The notes: a model not told the origin generated them from the sequence alone. Shown: positions 23,541-33,269, counted from the stretch's first letter. The stretch is DNA of 37,770 nucleotides from a virus (IMGVR_UViG_3300001282_000026:1-37770); one strand, 5' to 3'. Made by a program: numbers and translations.

Positions 23541-26500
23541 ATGCCTCTTAATAAATTAGATAATTTTATTAAAAATACTGAAGGTCGTATTCTATATGTA
23601 AATCCAAACGATCTTGAAGCAACGGATAGCATCGAGAATCAAGGAAATTCTCTTGCTAAGCCATTTAAAACAATACAAAGGGCGTTACTAGAGTCTGCAA
23701 GATTCTCATACTTAAAAGGTAATAATAATGATGCGATTGAAAAAACTACAATTTTACTTTTTCCAGGTGAGCATTTAATTGATAATAGACCAGGATTTGC
23801 GATTTATAATGACCCCGCACTTGGTGTAAAAGTTAAGTCACCTTCGGGTACAATCTCAACTCCATCCGAACAGATTGCACTCAATTTAGATTCTAACTTT
23901 GACCTTAACCAAGTTGGAAATATTCTCTACAAATTTAACAGCGTTAATGGTGGAGTTATTATACCAAGAGGTACATCATTAGTTGGTTTAGACCTAAGAA
24001 AAACAAAAATAAGACCAAAGTATGTACCAAATCCCACAGATTCAAATGTTCCTCGATCTGCTATTTTTAGGCTAACTGGTACTTGTTATCTTTGGCAATT
24101 TACAATTTTTGATGGTAGTGAGACTGGAACTGTTTATACCGATAATATAGATTTTTCTGAAAATAATCGTTCAGTCCCAACATTTTCTCACCATAAACTA
24201 ACTTGCTTTGAGTATGCTGATGGTGTAAATGAAGTGGTCGGTTATGATTTAACCGATCTTGACATGTATTATAGCAAATTGTCAAATGCATTCAATTCGG
24301 TAAGAGATATTCCAGAAAAATATCCAGATGACGCAGGCGGATTCGCTAAGCAAAGAGCAGAATGGGAGATTGTTGGTGCGTTCGCTGCTGATACATTAAC
24401 GATTGCAAGAATTGAATCTGGTAGTGGTGGAACTGCTGGTCCTATCATTACAGTAACTACTGTTTTAGAACATAAGTTCAATGAAGGAACACCAATTAAG
24501 ATTAAGGGTGTTGGTCTTGCTGATGGAGTAAATGATTACAATATTTCTACAAAGGTACAAAGTGTAATTAATGCAAATACCTTTACATATGTTCTCCCAT
24601 ATGTTCAACCAAATCTACTAACACTTCCAGATGTTAGTGGTGCAACAGTTACGATTGAAACGGATACTGTTTCTGGTGCTTCTCCTTATGTCTTCAACTG
24701 TTCGCTAAGATCAGTTTATGGCATGAATGGAATGTACGCTGATGGTAGCAAAGCATCAGGTTTCCGTTCAATGGTTGTTGCACAATTTACAGGTGTTTCT
24801 CTACAAAAAGATGATAGGGCATTTGTAAAATATGATGAAGTAGATAGAAACTACGAATCAATAACTATTACTAAAAAGACGGGAGCAGAATTATCGGCAG
24901 GTGCTTCTTCTTTAGATAAGGATAAAGTCTATCACTTAGATTCAAGCGCAGTCTATAGAACAGGTTGGGAAACCAATCATATTAAAATGTCGAATGATTC
25001 AATCATTCAGATTGTATCTGTGTTTGCTATTGGATTTACTAACCATTTTAATACCGAGTCTGGTGGTGACGCATCGATTACCAACTCAAACTCAAACTTT
25101 GGTCAATTCTCTCTAACTTCTGATGGATTTAGAGCAGAAGCATTTGACAAGGATAATAAGGCTTATATTTCTGCAATTGTTGGTCCAAGAGCAGTTAAAT
25201 CTGATGAGGCAGACATTGATTGGCAATCCCTAGACGTTGGACTTACAACTTCTGTTGGAATCTCAAGTCATCTTTATCTTTATGGATTTAATAACCAAGA
25301 TGATTCCCCACCTATTCTTACTCAAGGATATCGAGTTGGTGCTAGAAGAGATGACAAACTTTATGTTAATTTAGGAAGTGGTATTGGCACATTTGGTGCT
25401 AATATCTGCATGGTTAATAATGTTATTGGCATTGGAACCACTGCTTTAGGAACAAACGTAGCTTATAAGGAATATAGAGTAACCTCAGGTCCTACTAGTA
25501 ATGTTTTCACTATCGGAGCACATGACATCTTAACTGGTGAAAGTATTTACATTACAAGTGATGATGGAGATCTCCCAGAAAATATTGTTTCGCATAGAGT
25601 TTATTATGCGATTCGTTCGTCCAGCACAACAATTAAAGTAGCTTCATCAAAAGCAAATGCTGATAATAATGTAGAAGTTACAGTATATGGTGGATCAAAA
25701 CTCAAGATTCAGAGTAGAGTTTCTGACAAAGCATCTGGAGATGTAGGACATCCAGTACAGTGGGACTCTTTCCGCTCAAACTGGTATATCCACAGTACGC
25801 ATAACAACCCAATTTACAATGCATTTGCAACTTATGGTATTGGAATTCTGGGTGAGAAAACTGATAACACTTTCGTAAAAAGATTTGATGATTCCAGAAG
25901 TCTAGATGAGAAACTCTATAAGATAAGAATTGTTGTACCTAAAGACGCAGAGAATGCTAAGGCACCTGCAGAAACATTTATTGTTCAAGAATCAAGTTCT
26001 ACTGGATATAGAAATGATGGAGATCCTGGTAGAGTAAGTATTGGTGCAACTGACTATGATTATCATAGAAATCCAAGATTTATTAGTACATGTATTACTG
26101 GTACTACAGGAATCGTAACTGTAACAACTGAATTACCACATAACTTACAAGTTGGAAACCTAGTTAATATTAAGAGTGTTAGAAGTAGCACGAATACTGG
26201 CGGACTATCAAATGAGGGATATAATGGTAAGTTTGCAATTACTGGTATCGTTGATGACCATACATTTAGATATTCGACAGTTGATGTTACTGGAGTAACT
26301 CACAGTCCAGGTACATTTACAAGTAATACTGCAACCAGAAATACAAATCTACCCAGATTCGAAAGAAGTGATGTAAATAAAAATTATTTTGTATATCGTT
26401 CAGAAATCATTCGTCCATACATTAAGGACGTACAAGATGGTATCTATCATGCATACCTCTTAAACGCAAATAATAGCGTACCTGAAGAATTTACAAATTT

Positions 26501-28823
26501 AAAATATGCACAAAATGTAACAGATTTATATCCACAACTTGATAAAGATAATGTAGATGACAATCCTTTTGCTGCAAATACTTACGCAAAGAGAAGTCCA
26601 ATTGGTGATGTTGTAACTGATGACCTTAAAAAGAGTATTACTAAAGAATCTCTAGATTTATTTACACAAGATTTTGGAATTGGACTACCAATTGTTGCAG
26701 TTTCCACTTCTTTTGCTTCCGTAAATTCTGGTACTGCAACGATTACACTTGGACGTGAGCATGGATTTGCAGGTGTTACGACTTATAGTTCATTCTCTGG
26801 TGGTAGTGGTTACAATGCTGGAACACATTATAACGTAAAACTCTTTAACAATGGTACTTCTACTTGGGATGGAGCAACTGCTAAGGTTATTGTATCCAGT
26901 GGTGGAACAATCACCGATGTTAAGATTCTTTCCAGAGGATCTGGATATACTGATGGTGAAGAACTAGATTTTGATACATCTGTAATTGGTGTAGGTGTAG
27001 GTGCTGGATTGACAATCGCTTCAACTGGTATTTCGACTAACCTTGGAGATGTTGTTCAAGTTACTGGTATTGGAACAACAGGTGATGGGTATTACAGAAT
27101 TGCATCTATTCCTTCAAAAACTCAGATTTCTGTAGCGATTACTGCTGCAGACCCACAAATTCATACTGGTCATTATATAATTAATCTTGGACCATCAGTT
27201 CCAGTTACAACTGTTGCTGGTCCAGTGTTGGGAATTACGACATTTACATCATCATTTGCACATAATTTAACAGCTGGTTCCAAATTTAAGTTTATTGATA
27301 GTAATAATAATAATCTTGGTGATTATATTGTTAATGAAAAAGTAGGTGTTAATACATTTACTGTCGCAACTTCAACTACATTAAGTTCTGCAAAATATAT
27401 TCTCAAGCATGGACTGTCTTCAAATGATGCTGTTTCAGATTCTACCACTGAAAATATAGCATCTAGAGGAACATTCTTCTATGATAATGAGAAATTCTTC
27501 TTGGGTGCAACGATTGAGTCTGGGTCAAGCATAACAGTTTCTGGATCTACTATTTGTGGTCTTTCAACTCTGACTAGATTCCCACTTGGTTCTTATATTC
27601 AAGTTGATAATGAAATCATGAGAATCAGTGGATCAGAATTCACTGGATCTTCAAATAATCAATTAGTAGTTATTCGTGGTGTATTTGGAACGAGTAAAGA
27701 AACTCATAATACAGGATCGATCGCTAGAAAGATTAGACCACTAGCAATCGAACTGAGAAGACCTTCAATCATTCGTGCATCTGGTCATACATTTGAATAT
27801 CTTGGATTTGGTCCTGGTAACTATTCAACTGGTCTCCCACAAGTACAAGTTAGATCACTAACAGAAAAAGAATCATTCTTAGCACAATCTCAGAAGAGAT
27901 CTGCTGGTGTTGTTGTATATACTGGAATGAATAGTGATGGTGATTTCTATATTGGTAATAAGAAATCTAGTTCCGCAACAGGGCAAGAAATTACCTTTGA
28001 CGTTCCAGTACCAACTGTCACTGGACAAGAAAGTGGTCGTTTGAGTGTTATCTTTGATGAAGTTCTAATTAAGGAGCGTCTAAGAGTTGAGGGTGGCAAG
28101 TCTGGAACTGTTCTATCACAGTTTGATGGACCTGTAACCTTTAATAAAGAAGTCAGAATTAGAAACAGTGCTTCAATTACTGGAATTGTTAAAATTACCA
28201 ATGTTACTGAATCTACAAGTAAGACAACTGGTGCATTAGTTGTAAGCGGTGGTCTTGGAGTTGATGGAAAATCAACTCTCGATGATATTGTTACAATTAA
28301 CACTGGTATTATTCCTGATGTTGATAAGGGTGCTTATATTGGTACTGTTGGTGGAGCATTTGAAGAGGCTTACATTGATGGTATTAGAATTGGTGTTGCA
28401 GGAACAACAACAATCGATACAAGAGGTGGAAACCTAGTTATCAATGCTTCGATTGGAAGCAGCGTTTCAATCAGCACCAACACTACAATCAGTGGAGAAC
28501 TAAATGTAACTGGTGATATTACTGCATTCTATACTTCTGACCAAAGACTGAAAGATAACATAACCCCAATTGATGATCCTCTTGCTAAGGTTCTTTCAAT
28601 TAGTGGTAATACTTACACTTGGAATGAGAAATCAGGTAAAGAAGGTAATGATGTTGGTGTTATCGCACAAGAAATCTTAGAGGTTCTACCTGAAGCAGTA
28701 ACTACAAGAGACAATGGTTATCTCGCTGTTAGATATGAAAAGATTATTCCACTTCTAGTTGAAGCAGTTAAAGAACTTTCTGCAAGAGTCGGTGATCTTG
28801 AGCAAAAATTATCAGATAAATAA
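23541..28823 (+). CDS. giant tail fibre/tailspike with beta-helix and C-terminal S74 chaperone
   Basis: A 1760-residue protein. The N-terminus (ILYVNPNDLEATDSIENQG, PFKTIQRALLES, TTILLFPGEHLI) is a pectin-lyase-type beta-helix start, related in layout to that of the 14268 protein. The middle has repeated beta modules, including three T.TT..PH/LEH-type units and a GSGYNAG/GSGYTDG module (about 1090-1150). The last 95 residues are a Peptidase_S74 intramolecular chaperone: TSDQRLKDNI with candidate cleavage before S1666, then GVIAQEILEVLPEAV and YEKIIPLLVEAVKEL plus a coiled tail. It is expected to trimerise the fibre and then cleave itself off. Confidence 0.85.
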   Translation: MPLNKLDNFIKNTEGRILYVNPNDLEATDSIENQGNSLAKPFKTIQRALLESARFSYLKGNNNDAIEKTTILLFPGEHLIDNRPGFAIYNDPALGVKVKSPSGTISTPSEQIALNLDSNFDLNQVGNILYKFNSVNGGVIIPRGTSLVGLDLRKTKIRPKYVPNPTDSNVPRSAIFRLTGTCYLWQFTIFDGSETGTVYTDNIDFSENNRSVPTFSHHKLTCFEYADGVNEVVGYDLTDLDMYYSKLSNAFNSVRDIPEKYPDDAGGFAKQRAEWEIVGAFAADTLTIARIESGSGGTAGPIITVTTVLEHKFNEGTPIKIKGVGLADGVNDYNISTKVQSVINANTFTYVLPYVQPNLLTLPDVSGATVTIETDTVSGASPYVFNCSLRSVYGMNGMYADGSKASGFRSMVVAQFTGVSLQKDDRAFVKYDEVDRNYESITITKKTGAELSAGASSLDKDKVYHLDSSAVYRTGWETNHIKMSNDSIIQIVSVFAIGFTNHFNTESGGDASITNSNSNFGQFSLTSDGFRAEAFDKDNKAYISAIVGPRAVKSDEADIDWQSLDVGLTTSVGISSHLYLYGFNNQDDSPPILTQGYRVGARRDDKLYVNLGSGIGTFGANICMVNNVIGIGTTALGTNVAYKEYRVTSGPTSNVFTIGAHDILTGESIYITSDDGDLPENIVSHRVYYAIRSSSTTIKVASSKANADNNVEVTVYGGSKLKIQSRVSDKASGDVGHPVQWDSFRSNWYIHSTHNNPIYNAFATYGIGILGEKTDNTFVKRFDDSRSLDEKLYKIRIVVPKDAENAKAPAETFIVQESSSTGYRNDGDPGRVSIGATDYDYHRNPRFISTCITGTTGIVTVTTELPHNLQVGNLVNIKSVRSSTNTGGLSNEGYNGKFAITGIVDDHTFRYSTVDVTGVTHSPGTFTSNTATRNTNLPRFERSDVNKNYFVYRSEIIRPYIKDVQDGIYHAYLLNANNSVPEEFTNLKYAQNVTDLYPQLDKDNVDDNPFAANTYAKRSPIGDVVTDDLKKSITKESLDLFTQDFGIGLPIVAVSTSFASVNSGTATITLGREHGFAGVTTYSSFSGGSGYNAGTHYNVKLFNNGTSTWDGATAKVIVSSGGTITDVKILSRGSGYTDGEELDFDTSVIGVGVGAGLTIASTGISTNLGDVVQVTGIGTTGDGYYRIASIPSKTQISVAITAADPQIHTGHYIINLGPSVPVTTVAGPVLGITTFTSSFAHNLTAGSKFKFIDSNNNNLGDYIVNEKVGVNTFTVATSTTLSSAKYILKHGLSSNDAVSDSTTENIASRGTFFYDNEKFFLGATIESGSSITVSGSTICGLSTLTRFPLGSYIQVDNEIMRISGSEFTGSSNNQLVVIRGVFGTSKETHNTGSIARKIRPLAIELRRPSIIRASGHTFEYLGFGPGNYSTGLPQVQVRSLTEKESFLAQSQKRSAGVVVYTGMNSDGDFYIGNKKSSSATGQEITFDVPVPTVTGQESGRLSVIFDEVLIKERLRVEGGKSGTVLSQFDGPVTFNKEVRIRNSASITGIVKITNVTESTSKTTGALVVSGGLGVDGKSTLDDIVTINTGIIPDVDKGAYIGTVGGAFEEAYIDGIRIGVAGTTTIDTRGGNLVINASIGSSVSISTNTTISGELNVTGDITAFYTSDQRLKDNITPIDDPLAKVLSISGNTYTWNEKSGKEGNDVGVIAQEILEVLPEAVTTRDNGYLAVRYEKIIPLLVEAVKELSARVGDLEQKLSDK
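28816..28822 (+). promoter_or_regulatory. late-promoter-like box ATAAATA at the fibre stop
   Basis: ATAAATA overlaps the TAA stop of the giant fibre and lies 17 bp before the next ATG (28840). Confidence 0.45.
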
Positions 28824-28839
28824 CTAAAAACCATATAAG

Positions 28840-31440
28840 ATGGCAAATTACAGGAAGTCTTTTAATTTTAAAAATGGTGTTCAGGTTGATGATGATAATT
28901 TCGTTGTAAATCCAAATGGATTGGTCGGCATCGGAACTTCGGTGCCGACTGAATTTTTAGATGTTAGAGGAACTGCAAAAGTTGTTGGATTAGCAACGAT
29001 TAAGAATATTTGGGTAGAAAATATATACGTTTCAGGATTAACGACTTCTATTGGAAATTTAAGAGTAGGTATATCTTCGTTTAGCAGCACTGGTATTATT
29101 ACTGCTACAACCACTTCTGGTATTATAACATATTATGGAGATGGTGGAAAATTATTAAATCTACCAACATCACAATGGGTTGATGTTGATCCTGGATTTG
29201 GATATACAAGCATCTATGCATCTGGTAATGTTGGAATCGCTACAACTTATCCTAATTTTTCCTTGCAAATTGGTGGAAATCCAGATGGTTCTCAGCAAGG
29301 GGTTGGAATTAATTCAACAGGTAATATAAAAGCAACTGGAATTGTAACAACTAGACAATTGCAATTCGTTGGTGTTGATGCAGGAATCACTGGTGTTACT
29401 TCAATCTTTGCAAACACAACACAACCTCTTGTAAGAATTACTCAACTTGGATCGGGACTTTCATTACTGGTTGAAGACTCTGGTTCTCCAGATAGTAGCC
29501 CATTTGCAATCGATGGTGCTGGAAGAGCTTTTATTGGAACAACAGGAGATTCCTCCTTAATTGATGGATTAACCTTCTTTAATTCATACGCAAGATTTAT
29601 TTCCACAATAACTGGAAATACAGCAACTGATGGTATGTTGATTGGTGAAGGGCCATCTGATAATGGATATCAAAACATTTATTCATATGATAGACCGCTA
29701 AAAGTAGAAACAAACGGAACTAGAAATCATATTTCGTTAATTCCTTCAGCATCTTCTAATATTGGATTAGGCACGACAAATCCAACATCAAAAGTTAGTG
29801 TATTAGGAAATGTATTAGTATCAGGTGTCACAACTGTTACTGAATTAAAATCATCTATTTCAACAACTGGAATTTCTACAGTTACAGAATATCTCCACGT
29901 TGGTACTGGTGGAACTTTATTTACCTTAGCAAATAATGGTCGCTTTGGTATTGGAACTGCAATTCCATCATCAGAATATCAGTTTATTAAACCAACAGAA
30001 TCATTATTTGAAATTATTAGCCAAGATGGTGCAACAAGACTATCTCTTGGTAGTTCTATCGGTGCTGGTAACAGTTCTACAGTTCTTCGTTATTCATCTA
30101 AAATATTTGAAATTAGACACAATGACACTGGAAACGTAAATCATTATATTCATGCTGGTGGCGCAGGAATTAATACTGGTAGGTTTAACTGGGTTTATGG
30201 GCAAGGCAATCAAGAATTAATGTCCCTAACATACCAAGGAAATCTTGGTCTGGGAATTACAAATCCAGGATATAAACTACATGTTGTTGGTACATCGACC
30301 ATCACTGGAGACACATATATTGGTGGTAATTTGATCGTTGCTGGTATTGTTACTTCAGCATCACAGCAAATACAACTACCAAATGTTCTAAATGGAATTC
30401 AATTAAACAATAGTGTTGGTGTTTCAACATTCTACAGAATTGGTGTTACTTCGATTGGTATTGGAACAGACAATCCAATCGTAGCAATTGATGCAAGATA
30501 TGGGGGACGTGTATTAACGTCTGGTGTTGGTATTGGTACAGATTATAATGAACTTTTTGATCATTCATTGTTTGCAGTAGGGACGATTGGATGTACAGGT
30601 GTAGGAATTGGAACTACTGGAATGTATTTCCCACCAGGTGCTTACATACCATCTTTCCAAGTTCATAGAGGCGGTTCTGCATTCTTTGATAACATTGTCA
30701 CTATGCATGGTGATAGTGGAGTTGGATATGGAACGTTCTCCCCAAGAGCAGTTCTTGACTTAGGAGTTGCAAGAGTTGGGACATCGGTTACCAATCCATA
30801 TGCAATTCTACCAAATGAGCCAAACCCAACAACAAACATTGCAACAATCAATAGAATTGCTGGTGGTCTTCTGTTCAATAACACTATTGGACAATTCCAG
30901 GGATACAGTGGAACTGCTTGGGTTGGACTACTATCACCAGAAGTTGTAAGAATTGCATCTGATAGAACAAAGGCAACTAATAATAATACACTTGAAGCGG
31001 TTTTCCCTGCCGCAAATGATACTGCAACTTTATTAGCAAATACTCTCTACAAGTTTAGAGCGGTTTATGTAATGACCAAAACTGCATCTGGTTCAGCAGC
31101 TGGACTTCAAGTTGGATTTACATTTAGTAATGCACAACAAAGTATTGGATACAAGTATAAATCATTTACTCAAAGTTCTTCTACATCTCAAACTTCAGGT
31201 TATGCAACAGTAGTAACTGCAACAACTGTAACTCCAACTGGAACTGCAGCAGAAAACTATGTAATTGAACTTGAAGGATGGTTTGTATCTAATGCAACTA
31301 CTGGTGGAACATTTAGACCTGATTTTGCACAGTCTGTAGCAGGAAGTGTGGTTGCTCCAACCGTATCTACAAATACTTTCTTTGAACTATACGCAGCTGG
31401 ATCTGCATCAGCAGCAAATGTTTCTGGATCTTGGGCATAA
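28840..31440 (+). CDS. modular tail fibre protein
   Basis: An 866-residue protein. It starts MANYRKSFNFKNGVQVDDDNF and then repeats the module V-G-I-G-T-x-x-P-x-x-x-L-x-V-x-G (for example LVGIGTSVPTEFLDVRGTA, then IGLGTTNPTSKVSVLGN, then GLGITNPGYKLHVVGTS). The last 200 residues form a different beta domain (VYVMTKTASGSAAGLQVGFTF, then VIELEGWFVSNATTGGTFRP), probably the receptor-facing tip. It has no S74 chaperone. The N-terminus may be the part that binds the baseplate or another fibre. Confidence 0.75.
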   Translation: MANYRKSFNFKNGVQVDDDNFVVNPNGLVGIGTSVPTEFLDVRGTAKVVGLATIKNIWVENIYVSGLTTSIGNLRVGISSFSSTGIITATTTSGIITYYGDGGKLLNLPTSQWVDVDPGFGYTSIYASGNVGIATTYPNFSLQIGGNPDGSQQGVGINSTGNIKATGIVTTRQLQFVGVDAGITGVTSIFANTTQPLVRITQLGSGLSLLVEDSGSPDSSPFAIDGAGRAFIGTTGDSSLIDGLTFFNSYARFISTITGNTATDGMLIGEGPSDNGYQNIYSYDRPLKVETNGTRNHISLIPSASSNIGLGTTNPTSKVSVLGNVLVSGVTTVTELKSSISTTGISTVTEYLHVGTGGTLFTLANNGRFGIGTAIPSSEYQFIKPTESLFEIISQDGATRLSLGSSIGAGNSSTVLRYSSKIFEIRHNDTGNVNHYIHAGGAGINTGRFNWVYGQGNQELMSLTYQGNLGLGITNPGYKLHVVGTSTITGDTYIGGNLIVAGIVTSASQQIQLPNVLNGIQLNNSVGVSTFYRIGVTSIGIGTDNPIVAIDARYGGRVLTSGVGIGTDYNELFDHSLFAVGTIGCTGVGIGTTGMYFPPGAYIPSFQVHRGGSAFFDNIVTMHGDSGVGYGTFSPRAVLDLGVARVGTSVTNPYAILPNEPNPTTNIATINRIAGGLLFNNTIGQFQGYSGTAWVGLLSPEVVRIASDRTKATNNNTLEAVFPAANDTATLLANTLYKFRAVYVMTKTASGSAAGLQVGFTFSNAQQSIGYKYKSFTQSSSTSQTSGYATVVTATTVTPTGTAAENYVIELEGWFVSNATTGGTFRPDFAQSVAGSVVAPTVSTNTFFELYAAGSASAANVSGSWA

Positions 31441-31443
31441 GAC

Positions 31444-31494
31444 TTGACAATCATCTTTAATACCACTAGACTACCTTTGTCTAGGTTGAAGATG
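31444..31494 (+). other. promoter-like sequence overlapping a two-part hairpin after the fibre gene
   Basis: TTGACA (31444-31449), 17 bp and TAGACT (31467-31472) is a partial promoter match. CATCTT (31452-31457) pairs with AAGATG (31489-31494) and, inside it, CTAGAC (31466-31471) with GTCTAG (31479-31484). There is no T-run, so it is not a standard terminator. It may be an operator, an RNA-stability hairpin at the end of the fibre transcript, or a processing site. Confidence 0.4.
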
Positions 31495-31548
31495 AAATAC
31501 TAGGACACTTTGAGAACTGTCCCATGGGTCGCACCAGGGGCGGTTTTC

Positions 31549-31557
31549 TGCTATAAT
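31549..31557 (+). promoter_or_regulatory. extended -10 promoter for the helicase gene
   Basis: TGCTATAAT (31549-31557) is an extended -10 element with a perfect TATAAT, 13 bp before the helicase ATG. No good -35 lies at the right distance. It may give a short or nearly leaderless message. Confidence 0.55.
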
Positions 31558-31570
31558 AGTCCTATACGCG

Positions 31571-32806
31571 ATGAGACCTGTGATTCAACTCCGACCTCAC
31601 CAGCACCGTGCTCTGGATGCCTTGCTGCAGTATCGTAAGGGTCAGGTGATCATTCCGACTGGCGGCGGCAAGACCAATATTGCCATCTTTGATGCTCTGC
31701 GTGAGTTTCAGTCTGATGCTCCGAAGACCATTGTAGTGTGCTGCCCGAGAATCATCCTGGCAGAGCAATTGTCCAGCGAGTTCCTTGAGTTTATCACGAC
31801 TGCTGCTGTTCTTCACGTTCATAGTGGTGAGACGCATCACCAGAGCACGACCAAACCTTCTGAGATTTATAACTGGTCTCGTCGTGCATATAAGCATCAA
31901 CTGATTTTCACCACCTACAACTCCCTGCAGCGTCTGCAACAGGCAGATATTCACGTTGATACCATTTACTTTGATGAAGCGCACAACTCTGTCCAACGTC
32001 ATTTCTTCCCTGCCACCGAGCATTTCGCTTCTGCTGCTGACCGCTGCTATTTCTTCACTGCTACTCCTAAGCATTCTGCCACTATTGCAAAACCTGGCAT
32101 GAATGACGCTGCCGTTTATGGCAATGTCATCTGCAATGTGCCTGCCCCAGAACTGGTTGAGGGTGGTTTCATTGTTCCCCCTAAGGTTGTTGTTCAGCAG
32201 TTTGAACTTCTTAGCAAGGGTCAGATTGTTGCTGATGTAGATTGTGAGAATCTGATTCAGACCATCGATGCTCAGGAAGTGGGCAAGGTTCTCATCTGCT
32301 CTAAGGCAACCAAGCAGATTGTTTCTCTGGTTTCTCAGACTGACTTCTGTAAGCAACTGGAAGACCGTGGGTTCTCTTGGATGTATATCACTTCCAAGAC
32401 TGGTGCTGTGATTGATGGTCAGAAGGTCAATCGTGAGGTGTTTTTCGACACTCTGAGTGCCTGGGGCAAGGATGACTCTAAGAAGTTTGTGGTTCTTCAT
32501 CACAGCATCCTGAGCGAGGGTATCAACGTGTCTGGTCTGGAGGCAGTGCTGTTTATGCGCTCTATGGATTACATCGGCATCTCCCAGACCATCGGACGGG
32601 TGATTCGCCTGCACAAGGACGATGCAGAGGGTCTCAGCAGCGGCAGGATCGCCCCTGGTGCCCTTCAGGACTACACCAAGTCCTTTGGGTTGGTCTGCAT
32701 CCCTGTCTATTCTTCTGTGGGCATCAGCACCGCTAAGAAGGTGCAAGCGGTGGTCGATACCGTGTTCCAGCAGGGTTTGCCTGCCATCAGCGTTGTCAAA
32801 CGCTGA
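31571..32806 (+). CDS. superfamily 2 DEAD/H-type helicase
   Basis: A 411-residue protein. Q-motif-like LRPHQHRALDALL, Walker A PTGGGKT (29-35), motif II DEAH (135-138), motif III TAT (163-165) and motif VI QTIGRVIRLHKDD in the C-terminal RecA domain. It is close to the UvsW and type III restriction (Res) helicase group. UvsW in T4 remodels recombination intermediates and R-loops, but this protein is shorter, so the symbol is withheld. Base composition is visibly more G/C-rich than the flanking fibre genes, similar to gp32, suggesting high expression or a different origin. It begins the non-structural region. Confidence 0.85.
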   Translation: MRPVIQLRPHQHRALDALLQYRKGQVIIPTGGGKTNIAIFDALREFQSDAPKTIVVCCPRIILAEQLSSEFLEFITTAAVLHVHSGETHHQSTTKPSEIYNWSRRAYKHQLIFTTYNSLQRLQQADIHVDTIYFDEAHNSVQRHFFPATEHFASAADRCYFFTATPKHSATIAKPGMNDAAVYGNVICNVPAPELVEGGFIVPPKVVVQQFELLSKGQIVADVDCENLIQTIDAQEVGKVLICSKATKQIVSLVSQTDFCKQLEDRGFSWMYITSKTGAVIDGQKVNREVFFDTLSAWGKDDSKKFVVLHHSILSEGINVSGLEAVLFMRSMDYIGISQTIGRVIRLHKDDAEGLSSGRIAPGALQDYTKSFGLVCIPVYSSVGISTAKKVQAVVDTVFQQGLPAISVVKR

Positions 32807-32848
32807 GTTTTCTGCTAAACTACCTACACATCAGGAGGAATCCCCCCA

Positions 32849-32992
32849 ATGCGCTGCAAAGTCCAACTCTATGTCGCTGGCAAGGTCTTTGATGAGATTG
32901 TTGAGGCACGTGACTACCAAGAAGCACGTCAGGTTGCCCTCGCCCGTAATCCTAATGCTAAGGTCATGGGAGTCACTGCGGTATTCGGATGA
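32849..32992 (+). CDS. small conserved-looking protein (47 aa)
   Basis: A 47-residue protein: MRCKVQLYVAGKVFDEIVEA, then RDYQEARQVALARNPNAKVM. It has a strong ribosome binding site (AGGAGG, ending about 13 nt before the ATG) and overlaps the next gene by 4 nt. It resembles small proteins common in cyanophage genomes. Function unknown. Confidence 0.7.
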   Translation: MRCKVQLYVAGKVFDEIVEARDYQEARQVALARNPNAKVMGVTAVFG

Positions 32993-33237
32993 GTGAATCT
33001 TTTCAAAAATCTTTTATCGATCGTCCTGGTATTCTTGACCCAACTCCAGGAGACCCTCAAGGTTATGTGACGAAAGATGGTATGTGGGCTGCTGTTCCGA
33101 TGGTAAATTCTAAAAAGTTTGTCATCATTCACAATGGGCAACAAATTCATGTGGCAAACAATTACAAGTCCGCAAAAACCTACATTCAAAAGTCCGCAAA
33201 AGGCGCATCGGTTTCCAGTTTAGACAAGTTTCTTTAA
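32989..33237 (+). CDS. hypothetical protein
   Basis: An 82-residue protein starting within the stop of the previous gene (ATGA). The middle KKFVIIHNGQQIHVANNYKSAKTYI reads as a small beta-alpha domain with a basic C-terminus (KSAKGASVSSLDKFL). No family recognised. A TTAAATA box (33243-33249) follows directly. Confidence 0.6.
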   Translation: MSESFQKSFIDRPGILDPTPGDPQGYVTKDGMWAAVPMVNSKKFVIIHNGQQIHVANNYKSAKTYIQKSAKGASVSSLDKFL

Positions 33238-33242
33238 ACCCG

Positions 33243-33249
33243 TTAAATA
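33243..33249 (+). promoter_or_regulatory. late-promoter-like box TTAAATA
   Basis: TTAAATA lies 20 bp before the ATG at 33270. It is a variant of the (C/A)TAAATA boxes elsewhere in the window. Confidence 0.35.
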
Positions 33250-33269
33250 GTATAACTACGATACTGATT

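Noticed and set aside
31562-32746. 394-codon open frame on the minus strand across the helicase gene
   Set aside because: It lies wholly antisense to a helicase with all SF2 motifs; its openness follows from the G/C-ending codon bias of that gene, and its product has no recognisable domain.
32622-32996. 124-codon frame overlapping the end of the helicase and the 47-aa gene
   Set aside because: It overlaps the conserved helicase C-terminus and a small gene that has a strong ribosome binding site; the composition is unnatural (Ser/Leu/Arg-rich).
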